From: Proteobacteria bacterium UBA3588
GTDB lineage: Bacteria > Pseudomonadota > Gammaproteobacteria > Thiohalomonadales > Thiohalomonadaceae
Direction of reading: 5' to 3'
Length of the DNA stretch: 9,604 bases
Assembly (NCBI GenBank): GCA_002376325.1
Contig: DFMR01000146.1
Span: 7,932 to 17,535 of the forward strand
In this document: one piece after another, positions 1 through 6,201 of the stretch
Numbering within the stretch: the stretch's first letter is position 1
Layout of the letters: the number at the start of each line of letters is the position of its first letter
Program-made: the position numbers and the translations under genes
Notes under the pieces: model-generated
What the model was told of the DNA's origin: nothing
What the model saw: only the letters and a program-made list of their open reading frames with translations
The model's database searches: none

Positions 1-1
1 C

Positions 2-256
2 GACGAGGATATCACTGCACTGATGGCGCCCAACATGGATATCGTCGACGAACTGCTGATGCACAAGCTGAAGCCGTCGGGCGAGGCGATCTGGGCCTAC
101 CTGAGTGACAACCGCCGCTTCATCGCCTGGCTGCTGAAATTCTTTCTGCGCAAGAAGTTGCCGAAGGTGGAGAAGAAATACTTCTCCGGGCTGCGCACCG
201 GGGCCACCTTCGCCAAGTACAAGAACTATCGCCTGGTGCAACTGACGAGACGTTGA
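2..256 (+). CDS. C-terminal end of a protein starting upstream; possibly a SAM-dependent methyltransferase
   Basis: The frame is open from base 2, the first complete codon, to the TGA at 254-256, so about 84 C-terminal residues are visible and the true start lies outside the window. The tail is basic and rich in Lys, Arg and aromatic residues, with a hydrophobic patch (FIAWLLKFFL) followed by KKLPKVEKKYF and the ending YKNYRLVQLTR. There is no clear membrane span. I do not recognise the protein with confidence. An early DIT followed by a long helical stretch and a final YRxVxLxR resembles the C-terminus of some class I SAM-dependent methyltransferases, but no catalytic motif is in view, so this is only a guess. 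Its stop overlaps the next start by one base (TGATG), so it is probably the preceding member of the same operon. Confidence 0.8.
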   Translation, partial: DEDITALMAPNMDIVDELLMHKLKPSGEAIWAYLSDNRRFIAWLLKFFLRKKLPKVEKKYFSGLRTGATFAKYKNYRLVQLTRR

Positions 257-1038
257 TGCAAGAGACGAGAGAGAGTGTAGTGGGGCTGCGCTGGGCGCTC
301 GGTGTGCCGATCGTCGCCGCGCTGTTGCTGGCGCTGCTGTTGGCCACCGGCGCCAACCACGAGGTATTTTTCCTGGTCAACCGTTTCCCCTGGCCGGCGG
401 ACGCCCGTCTCTGGTCCAACGTCACCATCTTCGGCGACACCATGCCGCTGCTGTGCCTGCTGCTGCCCTTCGCCGGCCGGCGCCCCGACCTGGTGTGGGC
501 CGTCATGGTGGCCCTGATCGTGGTGTCGTTCGGGGTGGACGGCGCCAAAGATCTGTTCAATACCCCGCGTCCGCCGGCGCTGCTGCTGCCGGACCAGTTC
601 CACCTCATCGGTTTTCGTGCCGTGACCGGCTCGTTTCCCTCCGGCCACAGCGCCGCCGCCTTCGCCTTCGCCGGGGCCATCTGCATGCTGCGTTTCCCGC
701 TGCCGGCCAAGGTCGCGGCGCTGACCGGCGCGGTGCTGGTGGCGGTGTCGCGGGTGGCGGTGGGTATCCACTGGCCGCAGGACGTGCTGGGCGGCGCAGT
801 ATTCGGCTGGCTCGGCATGCTGGCCAGCATCTGGCTGGCGGCGCGCTGGCGCTGGGGACTTAACGCGGGCGCGCAGCGCGGCTTCGCCCTGCTGCTGGTG
901 ATCGCTGCGCTCTACACCGCCTGGACCTACACCGCCGGCTACCCGTTGGCGCGGCCGCTGCTGATCGTGCTGCCCCTCGCCATGCTGGCGCTGGCGTGGC
1001 CCGGCCTGCGCCGGCTGTTTGGAACGCCCGCGTTATGA
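256..1038 (+). CDS. PAP2-family membrane lipid phosphatase
   Basis: This is a 260-residue polytopic membrane protein of the PAP2 (type 2 phosphatidic acid phosphatase) superfamily. The three active-site motifs are present in order: KDLFNTPRP (K98, R105-P106), PSGH (128-131) and SRVAVGIHWPQD (S165-R166, H172, D176), with the last His as the expected nucleophile. About six hydrophobic segments surround them, which places the active site at the periplasmic face by family precedent. Family members dephosphorylate lipid phosphates or pyrophosphates, including undecaprenyl pyrophosphate. Here it could recycle the lipid carrier, or act as the 5-phosphoribosyl lipid phosphatase proposed for PAP2 protein Rv3807c in mycobacteria. 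The HAD gene downstream is a stronger candidate for that second role. The ATG at 256 is preferred to the adjacent TTG at 253 because it overlaps the upstream stop. The stop overlaps the next gene by four bases (ATGA). Confidence 0.92.
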   Translation: MQETRESVVGLRWALGVPIVAALLLALLLATGANHEVFFLVNRFPWPADARLWSNVTIFGDTMPLLCLLLPFAGRRPDLVWAVMVALIVVSFGVDGAKDLFNTPRPPALLLPDQFHLIGFRAVTGSFPSGHSAAAFAFAGAICMLRFPLPAKVAALTGAVLVAVSRVAVGIHWPQDVLGGAVFGWLGMLASIWLAARWRWGLNAGAQRGFALLLVIAALYTAWTYTAGYPLARPLLIVLPLAMLALAWPGLRRLFGTPAL

Positions 1039-1961
1039 GCCGGCTGAAGCGCATCGCATCGCCGCTGGTGCGGGTGGCGGTCACCCTGTTGGTGTTCTGG
1101 CTGATCTTCCGCAGCATCCATCTGCACGGCGTGGTGGAGACGGTATTGGGCGTTAAGCCGTGGTTGCTGCTGGCGGCGCTGGGATTCCAGTTGTGCAGCA
1201 CCCTGATCGCCTCCTTCCGCTGGGAGCTGGTGATGCGCCGTCTCGGTTTCGGCCAGTCGTTCCCGTTCTACCTGCGCAGCTACTTCAAGGGCAGCTTCTT
1301 CAATCAGGGGCTGCCCACCAGCATCGGCGGCGACGCCCTGCGGATGCTGGATGTGGCGCGCACCGGCCACCGCAAGCGCGACGCCTTTTACGGCGTGGCG
1401 GTCGATCGCGGCCTGGGGCTGGCAGGTCTGCTGGTGTTCAACCTGATCGCGCTGCAGGTCAATCCGAATCTGCTGCCGCACCAGGTGTTCCTCGCCATCA
1501 ACGGGCTGGTGTCGGCGGGTATCGCCGGTTTCGCCGTGCTGGTGCTGTTTCACAAGCTGCACTGGCTGGAACGCTGGCCGGTGACGGTGCTGTTCGTGCG
1601 CATCTCGCAGCGGCTGGCACAGGTGCTGCGCGGGTGGCGCGCCTTCTCTGCGCAGCTGCTGTTGGCGCTGGCGATCCACCTGTTCACGCTGCTGGCGATC
1701 TTCTGCATCGGCAACAGCGTCGGCCTGACCTTCAATCTGTGGACCTATATGGTGATCGTGCCGCCGGTGATCCTGCTCACCATCGTGCCGGTGTCGCTGG
1801 CCGGCTGGGGGGTGCGCGAGGGCGGCATGATCGGCCTGTTTACCCTGATCGGCGCCGACAAGACCCTGGTGCTCTCCATGTCGATCCTCTACGGCGTGAA
1901 CCTCATCGTCGCCAGCCTGCCCGGGATGTGGGTCTACTTCACCGGCAAACATCATCTGTGA
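1035..1961 (+). CDS. Flippase-like membrane protein (UPF0104/YbhN family, PF03706), copy 1
   Basis: This 308-residue protein has about seven or eight hydrophobic segments and belongs to the family often labelled lysylphosphatidylglycerol synthase transmembrane region. The family signatures are visible: FRWELVMRRLG (61-71), FFNQGLPTSIGGDALR (88-103), VDRGLGL (123-129) and VPVSLAGWGVREGG (251-264). It lacks the cytoplasmic aminoacyl-transferase domain of MprF, so it should not make lysyl-lipids. MprF's membrane half flips lipids, and family members often sit beside polyprenyl-linked sugar genes, so a lipid-linked sugar translocase is a reasonable but unproven role. The ATG at 1035 overlaps the PAP2 stop as ATGA. 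A longer start (GTG at 996) would add 13 residues inside the PAP2 gene and has no support. It ends one base before the next ATG (TGAGATG). A related but clearly different family member lies at 7063-8022. Confidence 0.9.
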   Translation: MSRLKRIASPLVRVAVTLLVFWLIFRSIHLHGVVETVLGVKPWLLLAALGFQLCSTLIASFRWELVMRRLGFGQSFPFYLRSYFKGSFFNQGLPTSIGGDALRMLDVARTGHRKRDAFYGVAVDRGLGLAGLLVFNLIALQVNPNLLPHQVFLAINGLVSAGIAGFAVLVLFHKLHWLERWPVTVLFVRISQRLAQVLRGWRAFSAQLLLALAIHLFTLLAIFCIGNSVGLTFNLWTYMVIVPPVILLTIVPVSLAGWGVREGGMIGLFTLIGADKTLVLSMSILYGVNLIVASLPGMWVYFTGKHHL

Positions 1962-1962
1962 G

Positions 1963-3489
1963 ATGAATCGGATACGACGCAATTTCTATTACGTACTGGC
2001 GGCGGTGACGCTGCTCAAGCTGGTGCTGGCGGCGATCCTGCCGCTGACCGGCGACGAGGCCTATTTCTTCCTCTGGGGCAAGTACCTGGCGCTGGGCTAT
2101 TACGACCATCCGCCGATGGTCGGCTGGTGGCTGCACCTGCTGCTCTATGCGGGCCAGGCCGACTGGTGGCTGCGGCTGCCGGCGGTGCTGCTCACTTCGT
2201 TCATCGGCTGGTCCATCTACCGCATCTGGCGCGGCGAGATCGACGAGTCGCGTGCGGCACTGGCCGGCATGCTCTATCTGCTGATGCCCATCGACATCAT
2301 CGACGTGCTGATCAGCACCGATACGCCGCTGATCCTGTTTTCGTTCCTGTCGGCCTGGGCGCTGCACCGGGCATTGGCCAGGGAGAGCGGCTATCGCTGG
2401 TTCGTCTACTCCGGGCTGTTGCTGGGGCTGGCGTTCCTGTCGAAGTATTTTGCCGTGCTGCTGGGGGTGACCTACGGCGTCTATCTGCTCGCAATAAAGC
2501 CGGGACGGCGCAACGCGGTCGGCCTGCTGCTGCTGTTCCTCGCGGTGCTGCCGTTCGCCGCCTACAACGTTTGGTGGAACTACGATCACTGCTGGGACAA
2601 CATCCTGTTCAACCTCTACAACCGCCAGGTCGGCAGCCACGAGGGCGGTTGGTCCGATTTCGTCACCTATCTGGTGATGGTGCTCTATGTGCTGACGCCG
2701 CCGCTGCTGTGGTACGGCTGGCGCACGCGGCGCGGCTGGTTCGGCGACCTGCGCCGCGGCGACCTGTTCGGCTGGTTGTGGCTGCTGCCGATGCTGCTGT
2801 TCGCCGGGCTGGCCTTCATCGCGCGCATCGGCCTGCACTGGGTGCTGGCCTTCTACCCGTTCCTGTTCCTGCTGTTGCCGCGTTGGTTGGACGGACGGCA
2901 ACTCAGACGCAGCGTGCAGTTCAATGTGGGTTTCTCACTGCTGCATGTGGCCGCCATAGTGGCAGTGCTGGTGCTGCCGTACGGTCTCTGGAAGAATCAC
3001 ACGGTGATGCATTACGACCTGATCTTCGGCGCCCATCCGGAGGAGTTCTGGCAGCAGATGGAGCCCTATGCGACCAACAGTGTCGTGGGCACCGACGACT
3101 ACATCTACTCGGCGATCCTGGAGCATCAAACCGGCCGCTACTTCATCGTGATGGGTGACGCCTCCAAGTACGGTCGCCAGGACGATATCCAGAGCGACTT
3201 CCGCACCTTCAACGGCAAGGACATGACGGTCCTGTTCTACGCGGAGAAATCGGTACTGCTCTACGGCCGCTATTTCGACAGCTACCAGCTGCACGAGATC
3301 CACGTGCGCGGCGCCATCGGCTATCTGCTGGTCGGTCACGGCTTTCACTACCGGGCCTACCGCGACGAGGTGCTGCAGCGTATCCGCCACAAGTTTTATC
3401 GCCTGCCGTGGTTCCTGCCGTGCGGAAAATGTTATTTTTACGACAGATATTTTCCGCATCAACAGAGGGAGCGCTTGCCGCACCGATGA
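1963..3489 (+). CDS. GT39/PMT_2-type polytopic glycosyltransferase, candidate arabinofuranosyl transferase
   Basis: This 508-residue GT-C fold enzyme has about ten to twelve membrane spans over the first 340 residues and a soluble C-terminal domain (about 345-508) expected in the periplasm. After the first span it carries GDEAYF (30-35), the acidic pair typical of the catalytic first loop in PMT/ArnT-like enzymes. This is followed by YYDHPPM (46-52), STDTPL (118-123) and FLSKY (158-162), all usual for PF13231 proteins. Such enzymes use polyprenyl-phosphate sugars and transfer the sugar outside the membrane. Because it lies directly upstream of DprE1/DprE2/UbiA genes, the donor may be polyprenyl-phospho-arabinofuranose; that is inference, and the acceptor is unknown. 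The C-terminus contains a close Cys pair (487 and 490). The 3' end is unusually AT-rich and holds a perfect inverted repeat (3421-3458). The stop overlaps the dprE1 start by four bases. Confidence 0.9.
   Translation: MNRIRRNFYYVLAAVTLLKLVLAAILPLTGDEAYFFLWGKYLALGYYDHPPMVGWWLHLLLYAGQADWWLRLPAVLLTSFIGWSIYRIWRGEIDESRAALAGMLYLLMPIDIIDVLISTDTPLILFSFLSAWALHRALARESGYRWFVYSGLLLGLAFLSKYFAVLLGVTYGVYLLAIKPGRRNAVGLLLLFLAVLPFAAYNVWWNYDHCWDNILFNLYNRQVGSHEGGWSDFVTYLVMVLYVLTPPLLWYGWRTRRGWFGDLRRGDLFGWLWLLPMLLFAGLAFIARIGLHWVLAFYPFLFLLLPRWLDGRQLRRSVQFNVGFSLLHVAAIVAVLVLPYGLWKNHTVMHYDLIFGAHPEEFWQQMEPYATNSVVGTDDYIYSAILEHQTGRYFIVMGDASKYGRQDDIQSDFRTFNGKDMTVLFYAEKSVLLYGRYFDSYQLHEIHVRGAIGYLLVGHGFHYRAYRDEVLQRIRHKFYRLPWFLPCGKCYFYDRYFPHQQRERLPHR
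3421..3458 (+). repeat. Perfect 10-bp inverted repeat in the 3' end of the glycosyltransferase gene
   Basis: TGCGGAAAAT at 3421-3430 is exactly complementary to ATTTTCCGCA at 3449-3458, with an 18-base AT-rich spacer. In RNA the stem could extend one G-U pair outward and two or three weak pairs inward. It lies about 30 bases before the dprE1 start and just before the purine-rich GAGGGAG at 3465-3471. It is not followed by a T-run, so it is not a standard terminator. An mRNA hairpin controlling dprE1 translation or stability, or a protein-binding site, are possible roles; coding coincidence cannot be excluded. Confidence 0.6.
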
Positions 3490-4841
3490 AGACCCTGTCC
3501 AAGGAGATTGCCGGTTGGGGACGCTATCCGGTGCAGCGTTGTGAGCTGGAGCGGCCGGAGCGCCATGCCGAGTTGACGGCCCGCAGCGCATCGGTCATCG
3601 CCCGCGGCCAGGGGCGCAGCTACGGCGATGCGGCGCTCAACGAGGGCGGCCGCATCGTGCTGACCGAGCGCATCAACCGTTTCGCCGCCTTCGATACCAC
3701 CCAAGGCATCATAAGCGCCGAGGCCGGCGTTACCCTGGCGGAGCTGCTGGCGGTGAGCGTGCCCCGGGGCTGGTTCCCATCGGTAACGCCGGGAACGCAG
3801 TATGTTTCGCTCGGCGGCTGCATCGCCGCCGACGTGCACGGCAAGAACCACCACCACGACGGCGCCTTCTCCCGCAGCGTACGCGAATTCGAACTGGTGT
3901 CGGCCGACGGCAAGCGGCTGCGCTGTTCGCCGCGGGAGAACGCCGACGCCTTCTGGGCCACTGTCGGCGGCATGGGGCTGACCGGCATCGTCGGCGACGT
4001 GGAGATGCAACTGCGGTCCATCGACAGCGCCTACATCAACGCGCGGCACACCGCTGCCAAGGACCTGGAGCAGGCGTTCCGCTTCCTGCAGGATGCGGAG
4101 CACGACGCCCGCTATACCGTCGCCTGGATCGACCTGACCAGCCGCGGCGCGGCGCTGGGGCGCAGCGTGGTGATGGCCGGCGATCACGCGGCGGCGGACG
4201 CGCTGCCGCGGCGCCTGCGCACCGCGCCGCTGCTGTTGAAGCCGCGCGGCGTGCGCGATGTGCCGTTCGACATGCCCGGCTGGCTGCTCAACCCGCTCAC
4301 CATCCGTGCCTTCAACGCCCTCTATTACCGGGTCGCGGGGCGCAAGCGCGCACCGTTCGTCACCGATTACCAAACGTTTTTCTATCCCCTCGACGCGCTG
4401 GGCAACTGGAACCGCCTCTACGGTCGGCGCGGTTTCCTGCAATACCAGTGCGTGGTGCCTACGGTGACGGCGCTGGCCGCCTTGCAGCAGCTGCTCGAAG
4501 CGCTTGCCGCCAGCGGCCACCCCGCCTTCCTCGGGGTGCTGAAGCGTCTGGGCGAAGAGGGTGCGGGGCAGCTGTCGTTCCCCATGGCCGGCTACACCCT
4601 GGCCATGGACCTGCCGATGACCGGGCCGGCGCTGCTCAAGTTGCTGGAGGAGTTGGATGCCATCGTGCTGCGCCACGGCGGCCGGGTCTACCTGGCCAAG
4701 GATGCGCGTCTCGCCGCCCCCAGCTTCCGCGCCATGTATCCGCGACTGGAGGCGTGGTGGCCGATCAAGCAGGCCCTCGATCCCGACGGGGTGTTCAGCT
4801 CCAGCCTGTCGCGGCGCCTCAGCATCGGCGGTGTTGCGTGA
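3486..4841 (+). CDS. dprE1: DprE1-type FAD-dependent polyprenylphosphoryl-ribose 2-oxidase
   Basis: This 451-residue protein matches mycobacterial DprE1 along its whole length as I recall that sequence: AGWGRYP near the start, ARGQGRSYGDAALN (39-52, FAD-binding loop), the DVHGKNHH segment (116-123), FWATVGGMGLTGI (156-168), GFLQYQCVVPT (316-326), and VYLAKDARLAAPSF (401-414), whose Lys405 aligns with DprE1 Lys418. DprE1 oxidises C2 of polyprenyl-phospho-ribose to the keto form, and DprE2 then reduces it to the arabinose epimer. The active-site Cys of M. tuberculosis DprE1 (Cys387) is replaced by Ala373 here, within GYTLAMDLP. The ATG at 3486 overlaps the upstream stop (ATGA). GAGGGAG at 3465-3471 is a rather distant candidate ribosome binding site. 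The GTGA overlap with the next gene fits paired synthesis with DprE2. Sugar-lactone oxidases are relatives, but the DprE1-specific motifs and neighbours argue against that activity. Confidence 0.92.
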   Translation: MKTLSKEIAGWGRYPVQRCELERPERHAELTARSASVIARGQGRSYGDAALNEGGRIVLTERINRFAAFDTTQGIISAEAGVTLAELLAVSVPRGWFPSVTPGTQYVSLGGCIAADVHGKNHHHDGAFSRSVREFELVSADGKRLRCSPRENADAFWATVGGMGLTGIVGDVEMQLRSIDSAYINARHTAAKDLEQAFRFLQDAEHDARYTVAWIDLTSRGAALGRSVVMAGDHAAADALPRRLRTAPLLLKPRGVRDVPFDMPGWLLNPLTIRAFNALYYRVAGRKRAPFVTDYQTFFYPLDALGNWNRLYGRRGFLQYQCVVPTVTALAALQQLLEALAASGHPAFLGVLKRLGEEGAGQLSFPMAGYTLAMDLPMTGPALLKLLEELDAIVLRHGGRVYLAKDARLAAPSFRAMYPRLEAWWPIKQALDPDGVFSSSLSRRLSIGGVA

Positions 4842-5578
4842 GCGGGGCGGTACTGATCCTCGGCGCCACCTCCGCCATTGCCCGCGGCAGCGCGGCGGCC
4901 TTCGCGCGGCGCGGTCGTGCCCTCTATCTGGCGGGGCGCGACCTGGAGGAGCTGCGGCGCGACGCGGCCGACCTTGCCATCCGCTATGGCGTCGAGGTCA
5001 GATTCGGTGCTTTCGACGCCGAGGCCACGGAGCATCACGCCACCTTCCTGGAGCGGGTCGGCGCCGAGATGGGCGAACTGGCGGGGGTGCTGGTAGCTTT
5101 CGGCTATCTCGGCGATCAGGGCAAGGCGGCGGCGGACTTCGCCGAGACCGAGGCGATCATCAACCGCAACTTCGTCGGCGCGGTATCGATCCTGAATCTG
5201 TGCGCCGCGCGCATGGAGCAGGGCGGCAGCGGCTTCATCGCCGGTATCGCCTCGGTGGCCGGCGATCGCGGCCGCCAGAGCAATTACACCTACGGCGCCG
5301 CCAAGGGGGCCTTCGCCCTCTATCTGCAAGGGTTGCGCAACCGCCTGTTTCCGGCCGGCGTGCGCGTGCTCACGGTCAAGCCCGGCTTCGTCGACACCGG
5401 CATGACCTTCGGCATGCCCGGCCTGTTCCTGGTGGCGACGCCGGCGGCGGTGGGCGAACGCATTGCGCGCGCCGCGGAGCGCGGCCGCGACGTGCTCTAC
5501 GTGCCGTGGTTCTGGCGCTACATCATGCTGATCATCACCCACATCCCCGAGCGCATCTTCAAGCGGCTGAAGCTGTGA
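4838..5578 (+). CDS. dprE2: DprE2-type SDR, NADH-dependent polyprenylphosphoryl-2-keto-ribose reductase
   Basis: This 246-residue short-chain dehydrogenase/reductase has a Rossmann nucleotide loop in the form GATSAIA (9-15), a catalytic Asn in INRNFVG (N111), Ser139 in GIASVAG, and the YxxxK pair Y152/K156 in YTYGAAKG. The segments LVAFGYLGDQ (85-94) and the C-terminal WRYIMLIITHIPERIFK (226-242) closely resemble mycobacterial DprE2 as recalled, which separates it from generic SDRs. It should reduce the 2-keto intermediate made by DprE1, giving polyprenyl-phospho-D-arabinofuranose. The C-terminal hydrophobic, amphipathic tail may hold it at the membrane near its lipid substrate. The start is a GTG at 4838 overlapping the dprE1 stop (GTGA). 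No strong ribosome binding site is seen, so translation is probably coupled to dprE1. It overlaps the next gene in the same way. Confidence 0.88.
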   Translation: MSGAVLILGATSAIARGSAAAFARRGRALYLAGRDLEELRRDAADLAIRYGVEVRFGAFDAEATEHHATFLERVGAEMGELAGVLVAFGYLGDQGKAAADFAETEAIINRNFVGAVSILNLCAARMEQGGSGFIAGIASVAGDRGRQSNYTYGAAKGAFALYLQGLRNRLFPAGVRVLTVKPGFVDTGMTFGMPGLFLVATPAAVGERIARAAERGRDVLYVPWFWRYIMLIITHIPERIFKRLKL

Positions 5579-6201
5579 CCGCGCCGCCGCGCCAGGTGGT
5601 CGCCGCCTTCGATTTCGACGGCACAGTCACCCACCGTGAAACGTTGTCGGCGTTTCTATGGCAGGTTACCGTGCCGTGGCGCTTCGCCCTCAATACGTTG
5701 CTGCTGTTGCCTACGCTGCTCGGCTACCTTCTGCGCCTGATCCCCAACAGCGTGGCCAAGGAACGGCTGCTGCGCCGCTTCCTCGCAGGCATGTCGCGGG
5801 AGGTGTTGGCGCGCGAGGGAGAACGCTTTGCCCACGAGCGCATCCCGGCACTGTTGCGCCCGCAGGCCGTGACGCGGCTGGCGTGGCACCGGCGCCAAGG
5901 GCATCGCTGCGTTGTCGTCTCCGCCTCCATCGAGGATTATGTGGCACCATGGGCGCTGGCCGCCGGCTTCGACGCGGTGATCGCCACCCGCCTGGAAACG
6001 GATGGGGCGGGACGTGTCACCGGCCGCTACGACGGCGGCAACTGCTATGGCGCGGAAAAGGCGCGGCGGTTGCGGGCACTGTTCGGGGAGGCCGCCGTCG
6101 AGCTCTATGCCTATGGCGACAGCCGCGGCGACCGCGAGATGCTGGCCATGGCCGATCACGCCTATTACAGAGAGATGCCGGGGGAGGGCAAGGGTGGCTA
6201 A
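5575..6201 (+). CDS. HAD-IB family phosphatase, candidate 5-phosphoribosyl-lipid phosphatase
   Basis: This 208-residue haloacid dehalogenase-superfamily hydrolase resembles phosphoserine phosphatase-like subfamily IB. Motif I is DFDGTVT (D13 nucleophile, D15 acid/base), motif II is VVVSAS (113-118), the motif III Lys is K162 in GAEKARR, and motif IV is YGDSRGDREML (D182 and D186 for Mg2+). The cap region includes a hydrophobic run near residues 38-57 (LLLLPTLLGYLLRL) that could sit on the membrane and fit a lipid substrate. Its place between dprE2 and the UbiA-type gene suggests that it removes the 5-phosphate from polyprenyl-phosphoribose phosphate. I recall a putative phosphatase at the matching position in the Pseudomonas aeruginosa arabinofuranose cluster. 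The GTG start at 5575 overlaps the dprE2 stop (GTGA). The 3' end overlaps the next gene by eight bases and encodes a Gly/Lys-rich tail. Confidence 0.88.
   Translation: MTAPPRQVVAAFDFDGTVTHRETLSAFLWQVTVPWRFALNTLLLLPTLLGYLLRLIPNSVAKERLLRRFLAGMSREVLAREGERFAHERIPALLRPQAVTRLAWHRRQGHRCVVVSASIEDYVAPWALAAGFDAVIATRLETDGAGRVTGRYDGGNCYGAEKARRLRALFGEAAVELYAYGDSRGDREMLAMADHAYYREMPGEGKGG
6183..6187 (+). promoter_or_regulatory. Ribosome binding site deciding the GTG start of the UbiA-type gene
   Basis: GGAGG at 6183-6187 lies six bases before GTG 6194. The alternative ATG at 6212 has only a pyrimidine-rich ACCTGCGCGC upstream, so the GTG start is favoured. This is one of the few clear Shine-Dalgarno sequences in the operon; most other genes seem to rely on stop-start overlap. 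Confidence 0.65.

Noticed and set aside
996..1034. Upstream GTG start for the first flippase-like protein
   Set aside because: It would overlap the PAP2 gene by 43 bases and add a non-conserved MARPAPAVW-type tail. The ATG at 1035 gives the usual four-base overlap and a typical N-terminus.
1035..1961. MprF-type lysylphosphatidylglycerol synthase
   Set aside because: Both this protein and the one at 7063-8022 stop after the membrane region and lack the soluble aminoacyl-transferase domain.
1939..2901. Long minus-strand frame opposite the glycosyltransferase gene (similar ones at 3459-4676, 4688-5542, 6017-7012 and 6943-8058)
   Set aside because: All translate to Gln/Arg/His/Ala-rich sequence with no domain, and all lie opposite well-supported genes.
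1963..3489. ArnT of the 4-amino-4-deoxy-L-arabinose lipid A pathway
   Set aside because: No arnA, arnB, arnC, arnD, arnE or arnF homologues are in view, and the neighbours make a different arabinose donor. Only the broad GT-C similarity is shared.
5575..6201. Phosphoserine phosphatase SerB
   Set aside because: HAD-IB motifs are shared, but SerB is normally longer, lacks the hydrophobic cap segment seen here, and has no reason to sit between dprE2 and the UbiA-type gene.
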